Virus record (IMG/VR): IMGVR_UViG_3300019458_000037
Coordinates: 1-60,611 of that record
Reading direction: 5' to 3' (one strand)
DNA length: 60,611 bases
Source: a virus
Under the pieces are notes generated by a model. It did no database searches and was not told where the DNA came from. It saw nothing but the letters and a program-made list of their open reading frames with translations. The position numbers and the translations under genes were made by a program. Below are positions 16,222 through 25,334 of the stretch, one piece after another; the stretch's first letter is position 1, and the number at the start of each line of letters is the position of its first letter.

Positions 16222-18672
16222 ATGGCGACCATTGAAACCTTGACCGCCAAACTCAATCTCGATATTGGCAATTGGACCTCGAACCTCACGAAGGCTCAGA
16301 AATCTCTCGGCGCCATCGGCGTCACCTCAGTGCTGGTCGGCAATCTGCTTACGAAACTCAGTGAAACCGCGCTGTCCGTAGGAAAAGATTTAGTCAAATT
16401 CCCTATTGAGGCGACCAAGGCGGCTGGGCGTTATGCCGATAGCATGGATGCGCTCTCTGCGCAGACCGGTATTGCCACCCAAGCCCTGCAGGGGTACGGC
16501 ACGATCTTGCGGCGCGTTGGGGTCGAGACGCACGGTCTTGGAATATCGATGCGCACCTTGGCCATGCGGCTGCAAGATGTGCGCCAAGGCAGCATTGAGG
16601 GCACGCGCACATTCCAGGAATTAGGACTGAGCTTAACCGGGCGTGAATCCCCTGCCGAAGTCTTCAATATGGTGGCCGATGCGCTCGGCAGAATGCCAGC
16701 CAGCTTTACGCGCTCCGCGTTGGCGAGTGAATTGTTTGGGCGCCAAGCACAGGGCATGCTACAGGCGATCAATGAGGGGCCTGGTGCCTTTCGGCGCGCC
16801 GCGCTAGAGGCCGAGCGTATGGGGTTGGTCTTGAGCGGGACGACCCAGAAGGCGCTGCTCGGTGCGGATGATGCCTTCGATAATCTCACGTCGGCCATGC
16901 AAGGCTTCACCATCCAAGTTGGCGTGGCCTTTGCCCCGGCCATAACTCTCTTGACCAATCTGTTGGTGGAGGCGACGATCATTGCCACAGATTTCTTCCG
17001 AGTGATCAGCGGAGAGGCCGACAAAAAATTACTCGAAGACATTAACAAGCTCTCCAAGGACTTCCTTGCGTTGCAAAAACAGCGCGTGGAATTGGCCGAA
17101 AAGATACGAGCAGGGGTGGATATTGAGGAAGCCAAGCAGACGCGCCTCGGTAAGGAAACCGTCGAGCGCACGCAACTCGCCATCGTCCTCATGGAAAAGA
17201 TGGGGACGAGCTTTGAAATTGCGTTTGACCTCGCCGCGAAAGGCTACCGTTTGGCTGGGGCCGAGCAACTGAAGTTCATCGAAAACACCGTGGCGGCTGG
17301 GAATGCGCAGAAGGCGCTCGGAGAATTCCTACTACAGCAGCAGCAGCGGCAACCGCTGCCAGTGACCAACGTGCCTGGACCTCCCAGTCAACAGCAGATC
17401 ATCGGCGAAGAGGCGGTGAAGCAGGCGCAAGCCGCCCATGAAGGCTTACTGAACGTCCAGCGCATGGAGGCGGCAGAGACCTTGCGGAGGCTAGAGATTC
17501 AAGACCGACTGGGGATTAGCATTGAACAACAATTGGCTAATGAAAAGGAAGCGGCACTGCTACAAGAGGAATTGAATGAGAGTTATCGCACGCGTTTTGA
17601 AATTCTTGAGAGCAACGCGTCGGTCTACGACACGCTGTTCAAGAGCGAGGAGACCTACGCCGCAGTTACTCGACAAACAACGGCCAAGGTGGATAGTCTT
17701 CGCTTCCATGCCACCGAAGCGCAATTGGTGCGCCAGGCGTTGGAGACTGCCAAGCTACAAGAACAATACGATCTACGCGTGATTACTGCCAGGGAGTTTC
17801 AAGATCGATTGTTTGCACTCGAAGAACAGGGAGTGAATGACCGCTTGCGCATTGTCGAGCGGTTCCCCTCGTTCTGGGAAAAGCAGTTACAAGATATTGT
17901 CTCGGCGAACGTCTTTTCCATGGGCCTTATCATCTCCACATGGACGAGCGGATTGGCGCGAGCGATTGTACAGTGGCAGGATTTCAACTCAGTCCTGCAG
18001 CAGTTATGGCAGCAGACTGCCACCACGCTCTTGCAAAGCCTTTTGAATTTCCTCGTGCAATGGTTGGCCGAATTGGCGCTGGCGGCGCTCAGAGAGCAAG
18101 CTATTTGGGTGGCGCTGAACGCGTTCAAGACGACGCTGCTTGGCCAAGAGGCCGCCGCGAAGACTGCCGCCGCCATTGCAGGGACAAAGATCGAAGCGGC
18201 CTCTGCCGGGAGCACCGTTGCTGCAATGTCGGCCGTCGGGGCTGCCGCCCTAGGGATGGCAACCGCGGTAGTTACGTTAACCGTTGCCTTCTATGAAGCC
18301 TTGGCGGTGGCCGCGGCAGCATCGGTCTATGGCGCGCCAGCCGCGCCTGGCTTCGCGGCTGCAGGTGCGGCCATAGCTGCAGCAGGCGTCACCGCGATTG
18401 CGGCGGCGGCGGCTGGGATGACTGCCGCCACGTCAGCCGCAGGCGGCGCGATTGCCGGGCTTGGCGCCTTTGCTGAAGGCGGATTGGTTACCAGACCAAT
18501 GATCGGTTTGTTTGGCGAGGCAGGCCCTGAGTTGGTTATTCCATTAAATAAAGTAGGATCGATGCTCGGAGGCGAACAGACTATCATTGTTGAGCTTGAC
18601 GGGCGCGTGCTGATGAAGCATACCGCACGTCGACTCCCAGCTACTTTGCGCTTGAAAGGATTGCCTGCATGA
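16222..18672 (+). CDS. Tape measure protein
   Basis: 816 residues, the second longest frame. It starts IETLTAKLNLDIGNWTSNLTKAQKSL, continues with long alpha-helical stretches (SLGAIGVTSVLVGNLL, ALQGYGTILRRVGVETHGLG), a glutamine-rich linker near residue 375 and a hydrophobic alanine-rich C-terminal region with GAFAEGGLVTRPMIGLFGEAGPELVIPL, a common ending of tape measures. It sets tail length and enters the host membrane during ejection. By the usual 0.15 nm per residue, the tail should be near 120 nm (inference). Confidence 0.9.
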   Translation: MATIETLTAKLNLDIGNWTSNLTKAQKSLGAIGVTSVLVGNLLTKLSETALSVGKDLVKFPIEATKAAGRYADSMDALSAQTGIATQALQGYGTILRRVGVETHGLGISMRTLAMRLQDVRQGSIEGTRTFQELGLSLTGRESPAEVFNMVADALGRMPASFTRSALASELFGRQAQGMLQAINEGPGAFRRAALEAERMGLVLSGTTQKALLGADDAFDNLTSAMQGFTIQVGVAFAPAITLLTNLLVEATIIATDFFRVISGEADKKLLEDINKLSKDFLALQKQRVELAEKIRAGVDIEEAKQTRLGKETVERTQLAIVLMEKMGTSFEIAFDLAAKGYRLAGAEQLKFIENTVAAGNAQKALGEFLLQQQQRQPLPVTNVPGPPSQQQIIGEEAVKQAQAAHEGLLNVQRMEAAETLRRLEIQDRLGISIEQQLANEKEAALLQEELNESYRTRFEILESNASVYDTLFKSEETYAAVTRQTTAKVDSLRFHATEAQLVRQALETAKLQEQYDLRVITAREFQDRLFALEEQGVNDRLRIVERFPSFWEKQLQDIVSANVFSMGLIISTWTSGLARAIVQWQDFNSVLQQLWQQTATTLLQSLLNFLVQWLAELALAALREQAIWVALNAFKTTLLGQEAAAKTAAAIAGTKIEAASAGSTVAAMSAVGAAALGMATAVVTLTVAFYEALAVAAAASVYGAPAAPGFAAAGAAIAAAGVTAIAAAAAGMTAATSAAGGAIAGLGAFAEGGLVTRPMIGLFGEAGPELVIPLNKVGSMLGGEQTIIVELDGRVLMKHTARRLPATLRLKGLPA

Positions 18673-20387
18673 TGTTCGGAGGCACCCCGCTCGCAAGCAG
18701 TGCGCTGGCCTCGCATACGCCCTTCTCGACCGCTGTCGTCGATGCCGAGGATCGTCAGCCTTACCACGTTCTCATTAACAACGTGCACCGCCCAGACGTC
18801 TTGTTCGAATCATTCGGCGCAACACTCACGATTGGCGAGCAGGACAATGCCTCGCTGACGATTGTCAATCCTATCGTACCGCCAGTGCTGGGTGATGAAA
18901 TCGAGGTGCGGTTTTTTGGGGAGGTGCTGATTGCAGGGACGATCAATTCACTGAGGATTGAACGTGACATGGCGGCAGCCGTCACGAGCTACAACATCGA
19001 GATAGTCGATTGGGCGCAACTGCTCTCACGACATAAAGTTCGTAGGAATTTTTTCAACATGCCGCTGGCCGCCATTGCGGCCTCACTCCTGGATAATGAA
19101 CTTGCTGGCGAGGGATTGTCGATTGGCACGATTGATTCGCCAGTAACGATCCCGCTCGTCGATGCACGCAGCGCCAACGCGCTGGATGTGCTGCGCGAGG
19201 CTGGCGCCTCCGCCGGTCAAGTACTCAAAGTTGACTCACAACGAAGGATTCATTTTCTATCTACCTCGGTTGGTACCGCGCCATCGCTCGACGACAGCAG
19301 GCTCGAAGAAATCTCACTAGAAGATAGCCGCGACGATTACGCCAACCGCCAAACGGTGATTGCCGAAGGGACGCCGGCCCTTAGCCAAGCGGCACTTGTG
19401 TCGATCTTTACGGCGAGCAATCAAGATCAAATCGATGAGCGTGCCGCCGTTGAAGGCGGATCAGGCATTTATGAAATGATGACGGAAGTCAGGCATCCGT
19501 TCTCGAACCTAGCCATTGACGTGAACCTGCTGGCGCGCAGCGTGGCGACGATTAAGTTGGCCGTTTCTGAGACGCCAAAGCGCACCATACGTTGTCGCGT
19601 ACGAGGGTACGGCTTTCGCCCATTCCAAGAGATAGAGGTGGCGTTCCCTGGATTTGGCATCGCCGGCACATGGCTGGTGCAATCTGCAGAAATTCACCAG
19701 GATGGTGACGTAAAGCTGTTGTACGATTTGGAATTGACTGAGACCACCTTTTTGCGACGCGCGTATGAATCCTGGCTGGAGATTATCGCACAAGGCAAGA
19801 TCATTATAGTCGCCCCTGGCATGGTGGCCCCGGAGGCGTTCGTCGAGGAATTCAATACAGTCGGTGCGACCAACTGGGTAGCGCCCGCCAATACCGTAGT
19901 AACGATTACCGCCTGGGGAGGCAGCGGCGGCGGAGGCGGAGGCGTACAGTTGTTCTCTACCGGCTGCGTCATGCTAGGGCATGAACCTGGCGGCAAAGGC
20001 GGCAATAGCGGGAAAGTCACCTCCAGCGTCAGCGTGGTGGCAGGCGACCAATTCGACATTGTGATTGGTGCGGCTGGAGTAGCAGGGCTAAACGGGAACA
20101 ACGGCAACGAGTTTCCTTCGTGCATCACCTATATCAACCCCACGAACGGCACGAATGGTGGCGACACGACGGTGCATCGCAGCGGAGTGCCGCTGGCGAT
20201 TGCCGAAAAGGGCGGCGGTGGTAAGGCGCACGATGAAGGCTCGACGCCAGGCAGTACTGGCGGTGGCAGCGGCGGGATCGTGAAAGTCGGCGGCGGGCGT
20301 GTCGGTGGGAAGGCTGGTAGCGGGCAGCAGCCTAGCGACGCTGGCAATGGTATCAAGGGAAAGGTCAAGCTAGAATATGTCGTTTAA
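18669..20387 (+). CDS. Tail hub/baseplate protein with glycine-rich tip
   Basis: 572 residues overlapping the tape measure stop. Residues 1-390 resemble hub proteins (late-control D / gp27-like: PYHVLINNVHRPDVLFESF ... DEIEVRFFGEVLIAGTINS ... WAQLLSRHKVRRNFF). From about 395 (EFNTVGATNWVAPANTVVTI) it carries the W-x-x-P-x-x-V-T glycine-rich domain often found on tail tips, with long GGGGG and GGSGG stretches. Likely forms the tail tip and may contact the receptor. Hub and glycine-rich adhesin appear fused in one chain. Confidence 0.7.
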   Translation: MMFGGTPLASSALASHTPFSTAVVDAEDRQPYHVLINNVHRPDVLFESFGATLTIGEQDNASLTIVNPIVPPVLGDEIEVRFFGEVLIAGTINSLRIERDMAAAVTSYNIEIVDWAQLLSRHKVRRNFFNMPLAAIAASLLDNELAGEGLSIGTIDSPVTIPLVDARSANALDVLREAGASAGQVLKVDSQRRIHFLSTSVGTAPSLDDSRLEEISLEDSRDDYANRQTVIAEGTPALSQAALVSIFTASNQDQIDERAAVEGGSGIYEMMTEVRHPFSNLAIDVNLLARSVATIKLAVSETPKRTIRCRVRGYGFRPFQEIEVAFPGFGIAGTWLVQSAEIHQDGDVKLLYDLELTETTFLRRAYESWLEIIAQGKIIIVAPGMVAPEAFVEEFNTVGATNWVAPANTVVTITAWGGSGGGGGGVQLFSTGCVMLGHEPGGKGGNSGKVTSSVSVVAGDQFDIVIGAAGVAGLNGNNGNEFPSCITYINPTNGTNGGDTTVHRSGVPLAIAEKGGGGKAHDEGSTPGSTGGGSGGIVKVGGGRVGGKAGSGQQPSDAGNGIKGKVKLEYVV

Positions 20388-21921
20388 GGTGACAAATTGG
20401 GGCAAGGCCATCGTCAGCGGAACGTACGACGATACTGCGATCACTGTAGTTTTGAATTCAGGCCATGGCTCTCGGTTTCCGAGCACCTTCCCATTCCGAT
20501 TGGAATGGTACAATGCCACCGACTTTCCTGATCCTGCGGACGATCCTAACCGAGAAATCGTGCATGTGACTAACCGGGTGACTGATACCTTGACAGTGGT
20601 GCGTGGGGCGGAAGGCTCAGGGGCCTCGACCAAGAATGCCTCTGGTAAGGTCTATCGCATGATTCTCGGTTACACCAAAGAGATGCACGAGGAATTACAG
20701 GCGCGTGCATCTGCGCAGACGTTCAATAATCTGCGCCTGCAAACCCACACAGATAGTGATGTACAGAACAGTAAGGTCATGTTCTCGGCGGATTTCATCA
20801 TCTTGAGCGATGGCGAGCGCGTCGCTAACTGGGACAAGATCGTGCTCGATCTGACCGCAACCGGCGTGAATGGGCTGGATACTGGCTCAGAGCAGGCGAG
20901 TACCTGGTATTCCGTGCATGCGGTCTATAACGGGTCGACCAAAGGCGGCCTCTTTCATCGTGAGAAGGATTATTTCCTCGACGAGGATTCCAGCAGCGGT
21001 GAAGACGCCAGCCAAGCGCTGCGTTCATTGGTCGATAATTCGAACAATAAAATCAGCCAAGGGTTCAAAGTCGATACCGCCGGCAAAGTGCCGTTCGTCG
21101 ATGTGCGCTTAACAAAGAACGGGACCATTACTGGCAACTATTGGCTGACGATCCAGGGCGACAATTCTGGCGTTCCTGACGAGGCGGTTATCATTGCAAC
21201 GAGCGACAAGTATAATGCCGATCGGTTGGTGACTGGCAACCGATGGATGCGAATCCCTTTCCGTAGTAAGCCCAGCCTCTCAGCGGCGACGCAGTACCAT
21301 CTGGTGCTGCAGGGTGATTATACAGTCAGCGGATCCAATTTCATCGCCTGGCGCATGGATGGTTCGGCAGGCGCCTACGGGAATGGCAGCAAAGCGCTCT
21401 TTGATTCCGACACCTCAACATGGACGCAAGATACCGACGACGACATGATGTTCAAAATGTATATCGAGCGCAACGAGGCGCCTGTTACGCTCCCGTCAGG
21501 CTACGTTGGTGCGCTGATTGGGTATATCTATAACAATTCGAGCAGCAATCTGCTGCAGTTCTTCCAGAAGGATCACACATGGCGTCTCACGAACCTGCTC
21601 AACAATGGCTTGCTGATTAACGAAACCTCAGGCGCGCCAGCCTTGATTGATCTGTTCGCGGTCGTGCCGCCGCAGGATCTGCTTGAGGTCGTTTTGAGCG
21701 GATCAGGGACTGGGGCCGCCACCGCCGCCTTGGCGTTTGCAGGAATTCGCGCTGGCGATCTGGACATTACGGCACCAGGAGTTGGCGTGCAGGTGACGAC
21801 TTTCAATTCCAATACCAATGAGCGCCCATCTGATCCTGTAGCGGTCTTAGTAGAATATTCCTCAGTCCTGGTCGACGGGACATCTGGAGCTGATGTCTAT
21901 TCACAAGGATTCAATTGGTGA
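20377..21921 (+). CDS. Tail fibre/tip protein
   Basis: 514 residues, overlapping the hub gene by 11 bases. The N-terminal 110 residues (TFPFRLEWYNATDFPDPADDPNREI ... VVRGAEGSGAS) look like the domain that joins fibres to the tail tip. The middle has a carbohydrate-binding-like beta region (NYWLTIQGDNSGVPDEAVI ... RIPFRSKPSLSAATQYHLVLQG). No lyase motif. Probable host-contact protein. Confidence 0.65.
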   Translation: MSFKVTNWGKAIVSGTYDDTAITVVLNSGHGSRFPSTFPFRLEWYNATDFPDPADDPNREIVHVTNRVTDTLTVVRGAEGSGASTKNASGKVYRMILGYTKEMHEELQARASAQTFNNLRLQTHTDSDVQNSKVMFSADFIILSDGERVANWDKIVLDLTATGVNGLDTGSEQASTWYSVHAVYNGSTKGGLFHREKDYFLDEDSSSGEDASQALRSLVDNSNNKISQGFKVDTAGKVPFVDVRLTKNGTITGNYWLTIQGDNSGVPDEAVIIATSDKYNADRLVTGNRWMRIPFRSKPSLSAATQYHLVLQGDYTVSGSNFIAWRMDGSAGAYGNGSKALFDSDTSTWTQDTDDDMMFKMYIERNEAPVTLPSGYVGALIGYIYNNSSSNLLQFFQKDHTWRLTNLLNNGLLINETSGAPALIDLFAVVPPQDLLEVVLSGSGTGAATAALAFAGIRAGDLDITAPGVGVQVTTFNSNTNERPSDPVAVLVEYSSVLVDGTSGADVYSQGFNW

Positions 21922-21929
21922 GGTAAAGG

Positions 21930-22274
21930 ATGATTTATTGTCGATACCGTCTGAGTGATGGACAATTCCTCTGCGCCTGGCCAAACAAACCTGACTTCGA
22001 TGCGTCCACTGAAGGAGTGCAGGACTTCCTGAACCATGAGCGCCCAGACCTTCGTCTGCATCGGTTTGATGCTGTCAGTCCAACGAAAAAGCGCTTGGCG
22101 ACCGCACCTGAATTGTCTGCCTACGATGATGCGGTGGCCGATGCGCAGGCCGCAGGACAATTCGATCAGCAAAAGGCCCTCAAGGCAATCGTGCTCTATA
22201 TCGCACAAAAGCACGGGCTGACGCCAGCGCAAGCCAGGCAAGAAATCATCGCCATCTACAAAGGACTGCCATGA
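21930..22274 (+). CDS. Small tail-fibre-linked protein
   Basis: 114 residues directly behind the fibre gene. N-terminal beta region (MIYCRYRLSDGQFLCAW) and a helical C-terminal half ending HGLTPAQARQEIIAIYKGLP. Position suggests a fibre assembly or tail accessory protein; not recognised. ATGA overlap with the next gene. Confidence 0.45.
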   Translation: MIYCRYRLSDGQFLCAWPNKPDFDASTEGVQDFLNHERPDLRLHRFDAVSPTKKRLATAPELSAYDDAVADAQAAGQFDQQKALKAIVLYIAQKHGLTPAQARQEIIAIYKGLP

Positions 22275-22447
22275 TCGAGACGACCATTTGGATCTTATGG
22301 ATGCTCTCTTTGCCGCACCCGACGGCCATCAAGGGGTTTGAGTCCTCCGACAGTTGTCAACGCGCCATCACGCGCGTGCTGGAACAAGCGCACGACATCC
22401 AATTGTGGTGCGAGCCCTTGAAGTTTGAGAAGGGACGGCCGACATGA
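22271..22447 (+). CDS. Small exported or membrane protein (58 aa)
   Basis: Frame from ATG 22271 to TGA 22447, overlapping both neighbours by four bases. The hydrophobic N-terminus (TTIWILWMLSLPHP) is followed by F-x-S-x-D-S-C-x-x-A and a late W-C, so two cysteines may form a disulphide. The protein at 23822 has the same layout (hydrophobic start, F-x-x-x-x-A-C-F-x-x-A, late C), so the two may be paralogues. Function unknown; located in the lysis block. Confidence 0.5.
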   Translation: MIETTIWILWMLSLPHPTAIKGFESSDSCQRAITRVLEQAHDIQLWCEPLKFEKGRPT

Positions 22448-22941
22448 ACCAACACCTGGAACGTCTGGACGGGATGGCGCCCTTCATGGTGAAGCCAGTC
22501 ATGCGGTTGATCGAACGCTGTCAGATCAGTCTCGGGCGCAGGCTGTTGGTTGTTTCAGGGTATCGCTCTGCGGAGGAACAACGGCAGAAATATCAGCAAG
22601 GGCGTCGATTGGTGGGTGGCGTCTGGTTGATCGAGGATGAACTCAAGATCATCACACGCGCCTTGCCTGGGCTGACGCCGCATAACGTCGTGACGGTGAA
22701 GGATCATGCGCCAGCATCCGTCGCGGTCGATCTGATTCCCTTGTTCGATGATGGGCGCGCCGATTGGCATGTTAGTGATGCGTTTTGGGCCAATCTCTAT
22801 GAGCTTTCGTGGAAGGTGGGGCTAGACCCGCTCGGGGATGAAATTGGCGCGGTACTCAAGAATGACAAAGGGCATTTTGAGGAACCGGCGTGGAAGCTCA
22901 AACTTGAAGGTCTAGGCTTGATGCAACCATTGAATACCTGA
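22444..22941 (+). CDS. Endolysin, M15-type zinc peptidase
   Basis: 165 residues. The pattern VVSGYRSAEEQRQKYQQGRR, then a DHAPASVAVDLIPL segment and a C-terminal KNDKGHFEEPAW fits the D,D-carboxypeptidase / L-alanyl-D-glutamate peptidase family used by many phages to cut peptidoglycan cross-links. H in HAPAS, D in AVDL and H in GHFE are the likely zinc ligands. It has no signal sequence and would need the holin-like proteins downstream. Confidence 0.8.
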   Translation: MNQHLERLDGMAPFMVKPVMRLIERCQISLGRRLLVVSGYRSAEEQRQKYQQGRRLVGGVWLIEDELKIITRALPGLTPHNVVTVKDHAPASVAVDLIPLFDDGRADWHVSDAFWANLYELSWKVGLDPLGDEIGAVLKNDKGHFEEPAWKLKLEGLGLMQPLNT

Positions 22942-22951
22942 GAGGTGCCGC

Positions 22952-23257
22952 ATGGTAAATGGTCCATGGTGGGCTGAAGGCAAGCAATTGGTCTGGACGC
23001 TCGGTCCGGTGACGATTGGCTTCTTTCTCTTTACGGCAGTCTTGTTTGGTTGGCTTCCGTCGCCCATGTTGAGAGCCATCGAGTCGAACCATGAATTGAT
23101 TGCAGAGGGATACAAGCATAGGCAGACCATCGAAACTATGTTGGCGGCGCATTTCCGAGCGCTTGAACAAGAACGCAGGCAGTTATCTAAGACCCTATTA
23201 AGTATCTGCAGACACACGGCGAAATCTGAGATGCAGCGCTATGACTGCGATCAATAA
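22952..23257 (+). CDS. Membrane-anchored coiled-coil protein (lysis block)
   Basis: 101 residues with one transmembrane segment (about residues 15-33, LGPVTIGFFLFTAVLFGWL) followed by a helical charged region (LAAHFRALEQERRQLSKTLL). This topology fits a holin accessory, inner-membrane spanin or signal-anchor protein. ATG 22952 is preceded by CTGAGAGGTG. Next gene starts four bases later. Confidence 0.5.
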   Translation: MVNGPWWAEGKQLVWTLGPVTIGFFLFTAVLFGWLPSPMLRAIESNHELIAEGYKHRQTIETMLAAHFRALEQERRQLSKTLLSICRHTAKSEMQRYDCDQ

Positions 23258-23260
23258 GCG

Positions 23261-23590
23261 ATGGCGTGGAGTCCGACCATGATCCTTGGCACTACAATAT
23301 CAACAGGCGTCTTGATCGGAATGCTGTATAGTGCAGGACAATGGATCGACCAACGCTATGCACACAACGACGACGTGCAGTTAATTGACATGCGTCTCGA
23401 ACAGAAGATCCAGTCGGATCGTATCTATCAGATCCGTCAACAACTCTTTCAGATGGAGCGCGAATATCCTAAAGGGCTGCCAACCGCACCGCCATCGGTG
23501 CAGGATCAATATAGGCGCTTGCAGGCAGCGCTGGAGGATGCCATCCGTGAGCAGGACCGGCTCATGGAGCAGCAACCACGGTCCAAATAG
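23261..23590 (+). CDS. Inner-membrane spanin-like protein
   Basis: 109 residues: an N-terminal transmembrane stretch (MILGTTISTGVLIGMLYSAG) and a long periplasmic-type helix (QIRQQLFQMEREYP ... YRRLQAALEDAIREQDRL). A lipoprotein gene follows after ten bases, the expected order for an i-spanin/o-spanin pair. Sequence families of spanins are too variable to confirm. Confidence 0.5.
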   Translation: MAWSPTMILGTTISTGVLIGMLYSAGQWIDQRYAHNDDVQLIDMRLEQKIQSDRIYQIRQQLFQMEREYPKGLPTAPPSVQDQYRRLQAALEDAIREQDRLMEQQPRSK

Positions 23591-23600
23591 GAGGTACGTT

Positions 23601-23801
23601 ATGCGAACGATTGTTGCGTTGTGTGCTATACTGACCTCGTTGGTGCTGCCGCTGAGCGGATGCGCCAAGACGAAAGAGTCCCTGAAGACGATCATTGGCC
23701 ATAGCTGCGAGTTGGGGAAGTCTCTCCTCAACCTCCCGCTCGATGTCTACCAGGACACGAAGGAGAACGCGGAAACGATCACGACGGCGACCAGCAAGTA
23801 A
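23601..23801 (+). CDS. Outer-membrane lipoprotein, o-spanin-like
   Basis: 66 residues from ATG 23601, with AGGAGGTACGTT upstream; the frame is open much further 5-prime but that part is a shadow of the upstream gene. N-terminal signal and lipobox LPLSGC (cysteine near residue 21). The mature part is a short helix (SLLNLPLDVYQDTKENAE). Likely partner of the protein at 23261. Confidence 0.55.
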   Translation: MRTIVALCAILTSLVLPLSGCAKTKESLKTIIGHSCELGKSLLNLPLDVYQDTKENAETITTATSK

Positions 23802-23821
23802 GCACGGCAAGGGAGTAACCA

Positions 23822-24034
23822 ATGAGCTTGTTGGTGGTGTGGTATGTGGTCATTGTGCTCTACCTCGCACCGGGGGCAGCCGGCAGTAGCATGTTGCTTA
23901 ATCCGGTGCCCTTTCCTGATGAGCATGCCTGTTTCAAGGAAGCCGCCAGGATCTACGTCCACATGCGGCATGCCTATCCTGGGGATTACAGCTACACCAT
24001 CACGTGCATCAAGCGCGACAAACCTATCAAGTAA
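23822..24034 (+). CDS. Small secreted protein (70 aa)
   Basis: GGGAGTAACC precedes ATG 23822. Hydrophobic N-terminus (LLVVWYVVIVLYLAPG) like a signal anchor, then two cysteines (HACFKEA and ITCIKR). It shares layout with the 58-residue protein at 22271. Function unknown. Confidence 0.5.
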   Translation: MSLLVVWYVVIVLYLAPGAAGSSMLLNPVPFPDEHACFKEAARIYVHMRHAYPGDYSYTITCIKRDKPIK

Positions 24035-24043
24035 GGAGGCATT

Positions 24044-24337
24044 ATGTTAGAAAACATCCTGCACAGCATTCTGCCGCCAATCTGGGTGGCATTGGGACCA
24101 CTACTGACCGCCGGCATCACGAAGCTGGTCAATAAAGTGGCCACGACCTTTGTGCCGCGTTTTGTGCAGACGATCATTTCCGGCGTGCTCATGGCGGCCG
24201 TGGCAGGTCTCACCGGCGACATGGCCGGCGTCGATACCACCATCGCGCTGAGCCTTGGCGGCGTCAGTGGGGTGACGGGACAGATCCTTGCGGCCACCTC
24301 GCCAAAGACCTTATTGACGGAGGCCAAAGCAAGCTGA
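24044..24337 (+). CDS. Holin-like membrane protein
   Basis: 97 residues; TAAGGAGGC before ATG 24044. Two or three hydrophobic segments (ILPPIWVALGPLLTAGITKL, IISGVLMAAVAGLTG, TIALSLGGVSGVTGQIL) and a short charged tail, the layout of small phage holins. It sits among endolysin and spanin-like genes. Confidence 0.55.
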   Translation: MLENILHSILPPIWVALGPLLTAGITKLVNKVATTFVPRFVQTIISGVLMAAVAGLTGDMAGVDTTIALSLGGVSGVTGQILAATSPKTLLTEAKAS

Positions 24338-24612
24338 TGTTCGACTTTATTGGTCTTGCAAAAGAGGCGCTTGGCGTGACCAGGCGCCTCATGGATCGAT
24401 ACTGGGGCACGCAGACCAAAAAGGCGGCCACCTTGGAAGAGCAAGCCGAGGAGGCCGCCCAAAAGAAACGGGAGGCGCTGGACAAACGCTATGAAGCAAT
24501 CCAAGCCAATAACCGTGAGTTGGCAAATCAGTGTTTGGCTGACGCTGATTTTTGGAATACTGAGTTGGAACGGCTGCAGGGCGAAATCCGCGCCAAGGCC
24601 GGTACCGGATAG
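24337..24612 (+). CDS. Coiled-coil lysis-block protein
   Basis: 91 residues, TGATG overlap with the holin-like gene. Strongly charged helix from residue 25 (KKAATLEEQAEEAAQKKREAL). The N-terminus is amphipathic and lacks a clear transmembrane segment. Another gene starts inside it in a different frame (24491), a nested layout as in lambda Rz/Rz1. Confidence 0.5.
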   Translation: MFDFIGLAKEALGVTRRLMDRYWGTQTKKAATLEEQAEEAAQKKREALDKRYEAIQANNRELANQCLADADFWNTELERLQGEIRAKAGTG

Positions 24613-24769
24613 TCGTATCTGCTACCTCGGCACGGTGTTCCCGCAAGACCTGCCAGCCGTCCGCGTCTGGGCCCCGAAGGCGGAGGTCGGCGATATTTTG
24701 CTGAATCCGACGTGCGATGATAAGCAGACCGAGGCGACGCTGAACGAAATCAGACGATTGACTCGGTGA
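24491..24769 (+). CDS. Nested lipoprotein-like gene (Rz1-like layout)
   Basis: 92 residues in another frame, overlapping the 24337 gene by 122 bases. N-terminal hydrophobic stretch (ISVWLTLIFGILSWNGC) ends in a cysteine that could be lipidated, although WNGC is a poor lipobox. The mature part has two further cysteines and prolines (PRPVPDSRICYLGTVFPQDLP). May be a second outer-membrane spanin; moderately supported. Confidence 0.45.
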   Translation: MKQSKPITVSWQISVWLTLIFGILSWNGCRAKSAPRPVPDSRICYLGTVFPQDLPAVRVWAPKAEVGDILLNPTCDDKQTEATLNEIRRLTR

Positions 24770-24799
24770 GTGGTTGCGTCCGCCCTCCATAGGAGGTGA

Positions 24800-25057
24800 A
24801 TGAGGATGAAGCGCTCCGCGCGTCTGAGCCGCCCGAAGCGTTGCCTGCGCTGCGGCGGATTGATGTGGCTTGAAACCCATCGCCATGACGGCAGTTCGAC
24901 CGCGGCGCTCCTCTTGATCCATGCCTGTGTGAATTGCGGCGATCGGATCGACGCTATCATTCTGCGCAATCGAGCGCGTCGCCCTGGGCTGCGCGCCATA
25001 CGACCAGGCTCGAAATCCCCCAGCCATCTCTTTCCGCTTTTGCTCTTCTCGAATTGA
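24800..25057 (+). CDS. Small zinc-ribbon protein
   Basis: 85 residues; AGGAGGTGA precedes ATG 24800 (ATG 24806 also possible). CLRCGG ... ACVNCGDR gives two CxxC knuckles about 28 residues apart. Basic C-terminus. Last gene of the late block; a 270-base non-coding region with a promoter-like element follows. Confidence 0.5.
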   Translation: MRMKRSARLSRPKRCLRCGGLMWLETHRHDGSSTAALLLIHACVNCGDRIDAIILRNRARRPGLRAIRPGSKSPSHLFPLLLFSN

Positions 25058-25222
25058 TCGAGCAGCGCGCCGGCACGCACCATTATATATACCGGCATAT
25101 ATCGAGCGCGAAAACATTGAGAAACAGCGTATTTCCTTGCATTCACGCAGAGGAATCATCTAACTTATTGATTCGTAAAGGCTATTCAAGCACTCTTTTT
25201 TTCTGATTCTGCCGCTTTTCGC

Positions 25223-25268
25223 TTGACCAGTCTGCCGGCGTATGCGAACATGCTTCTATCATGATAGC
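25223..25268 (+). promoter_or_regulatory. Promoter/operator-like element A
   Basis: TTGACC at 25223, TATGCGAACATGCTTCT from 25241 and ATCATGATAGC at 25258. The same ordered elements recur at 30029 (B) and 33955 (C), each at the head of an early gene group. TTGAC resembles a sigma-70 -35 box, but spacing to TATGC varies (12 or 18), so the TATGC and ATCATGRTAGC parts may be operator sites. The rest of the gap (25058-25222) holds no gene I can support. Confidence 0.5.
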
Positions 25269-25334
25269 TTATTCAATGATAGAGCGATTCGCCAAGCAGA
25301 TTCCCGCCCCTCTCCAGGTCTCGATGCTGGCTGA

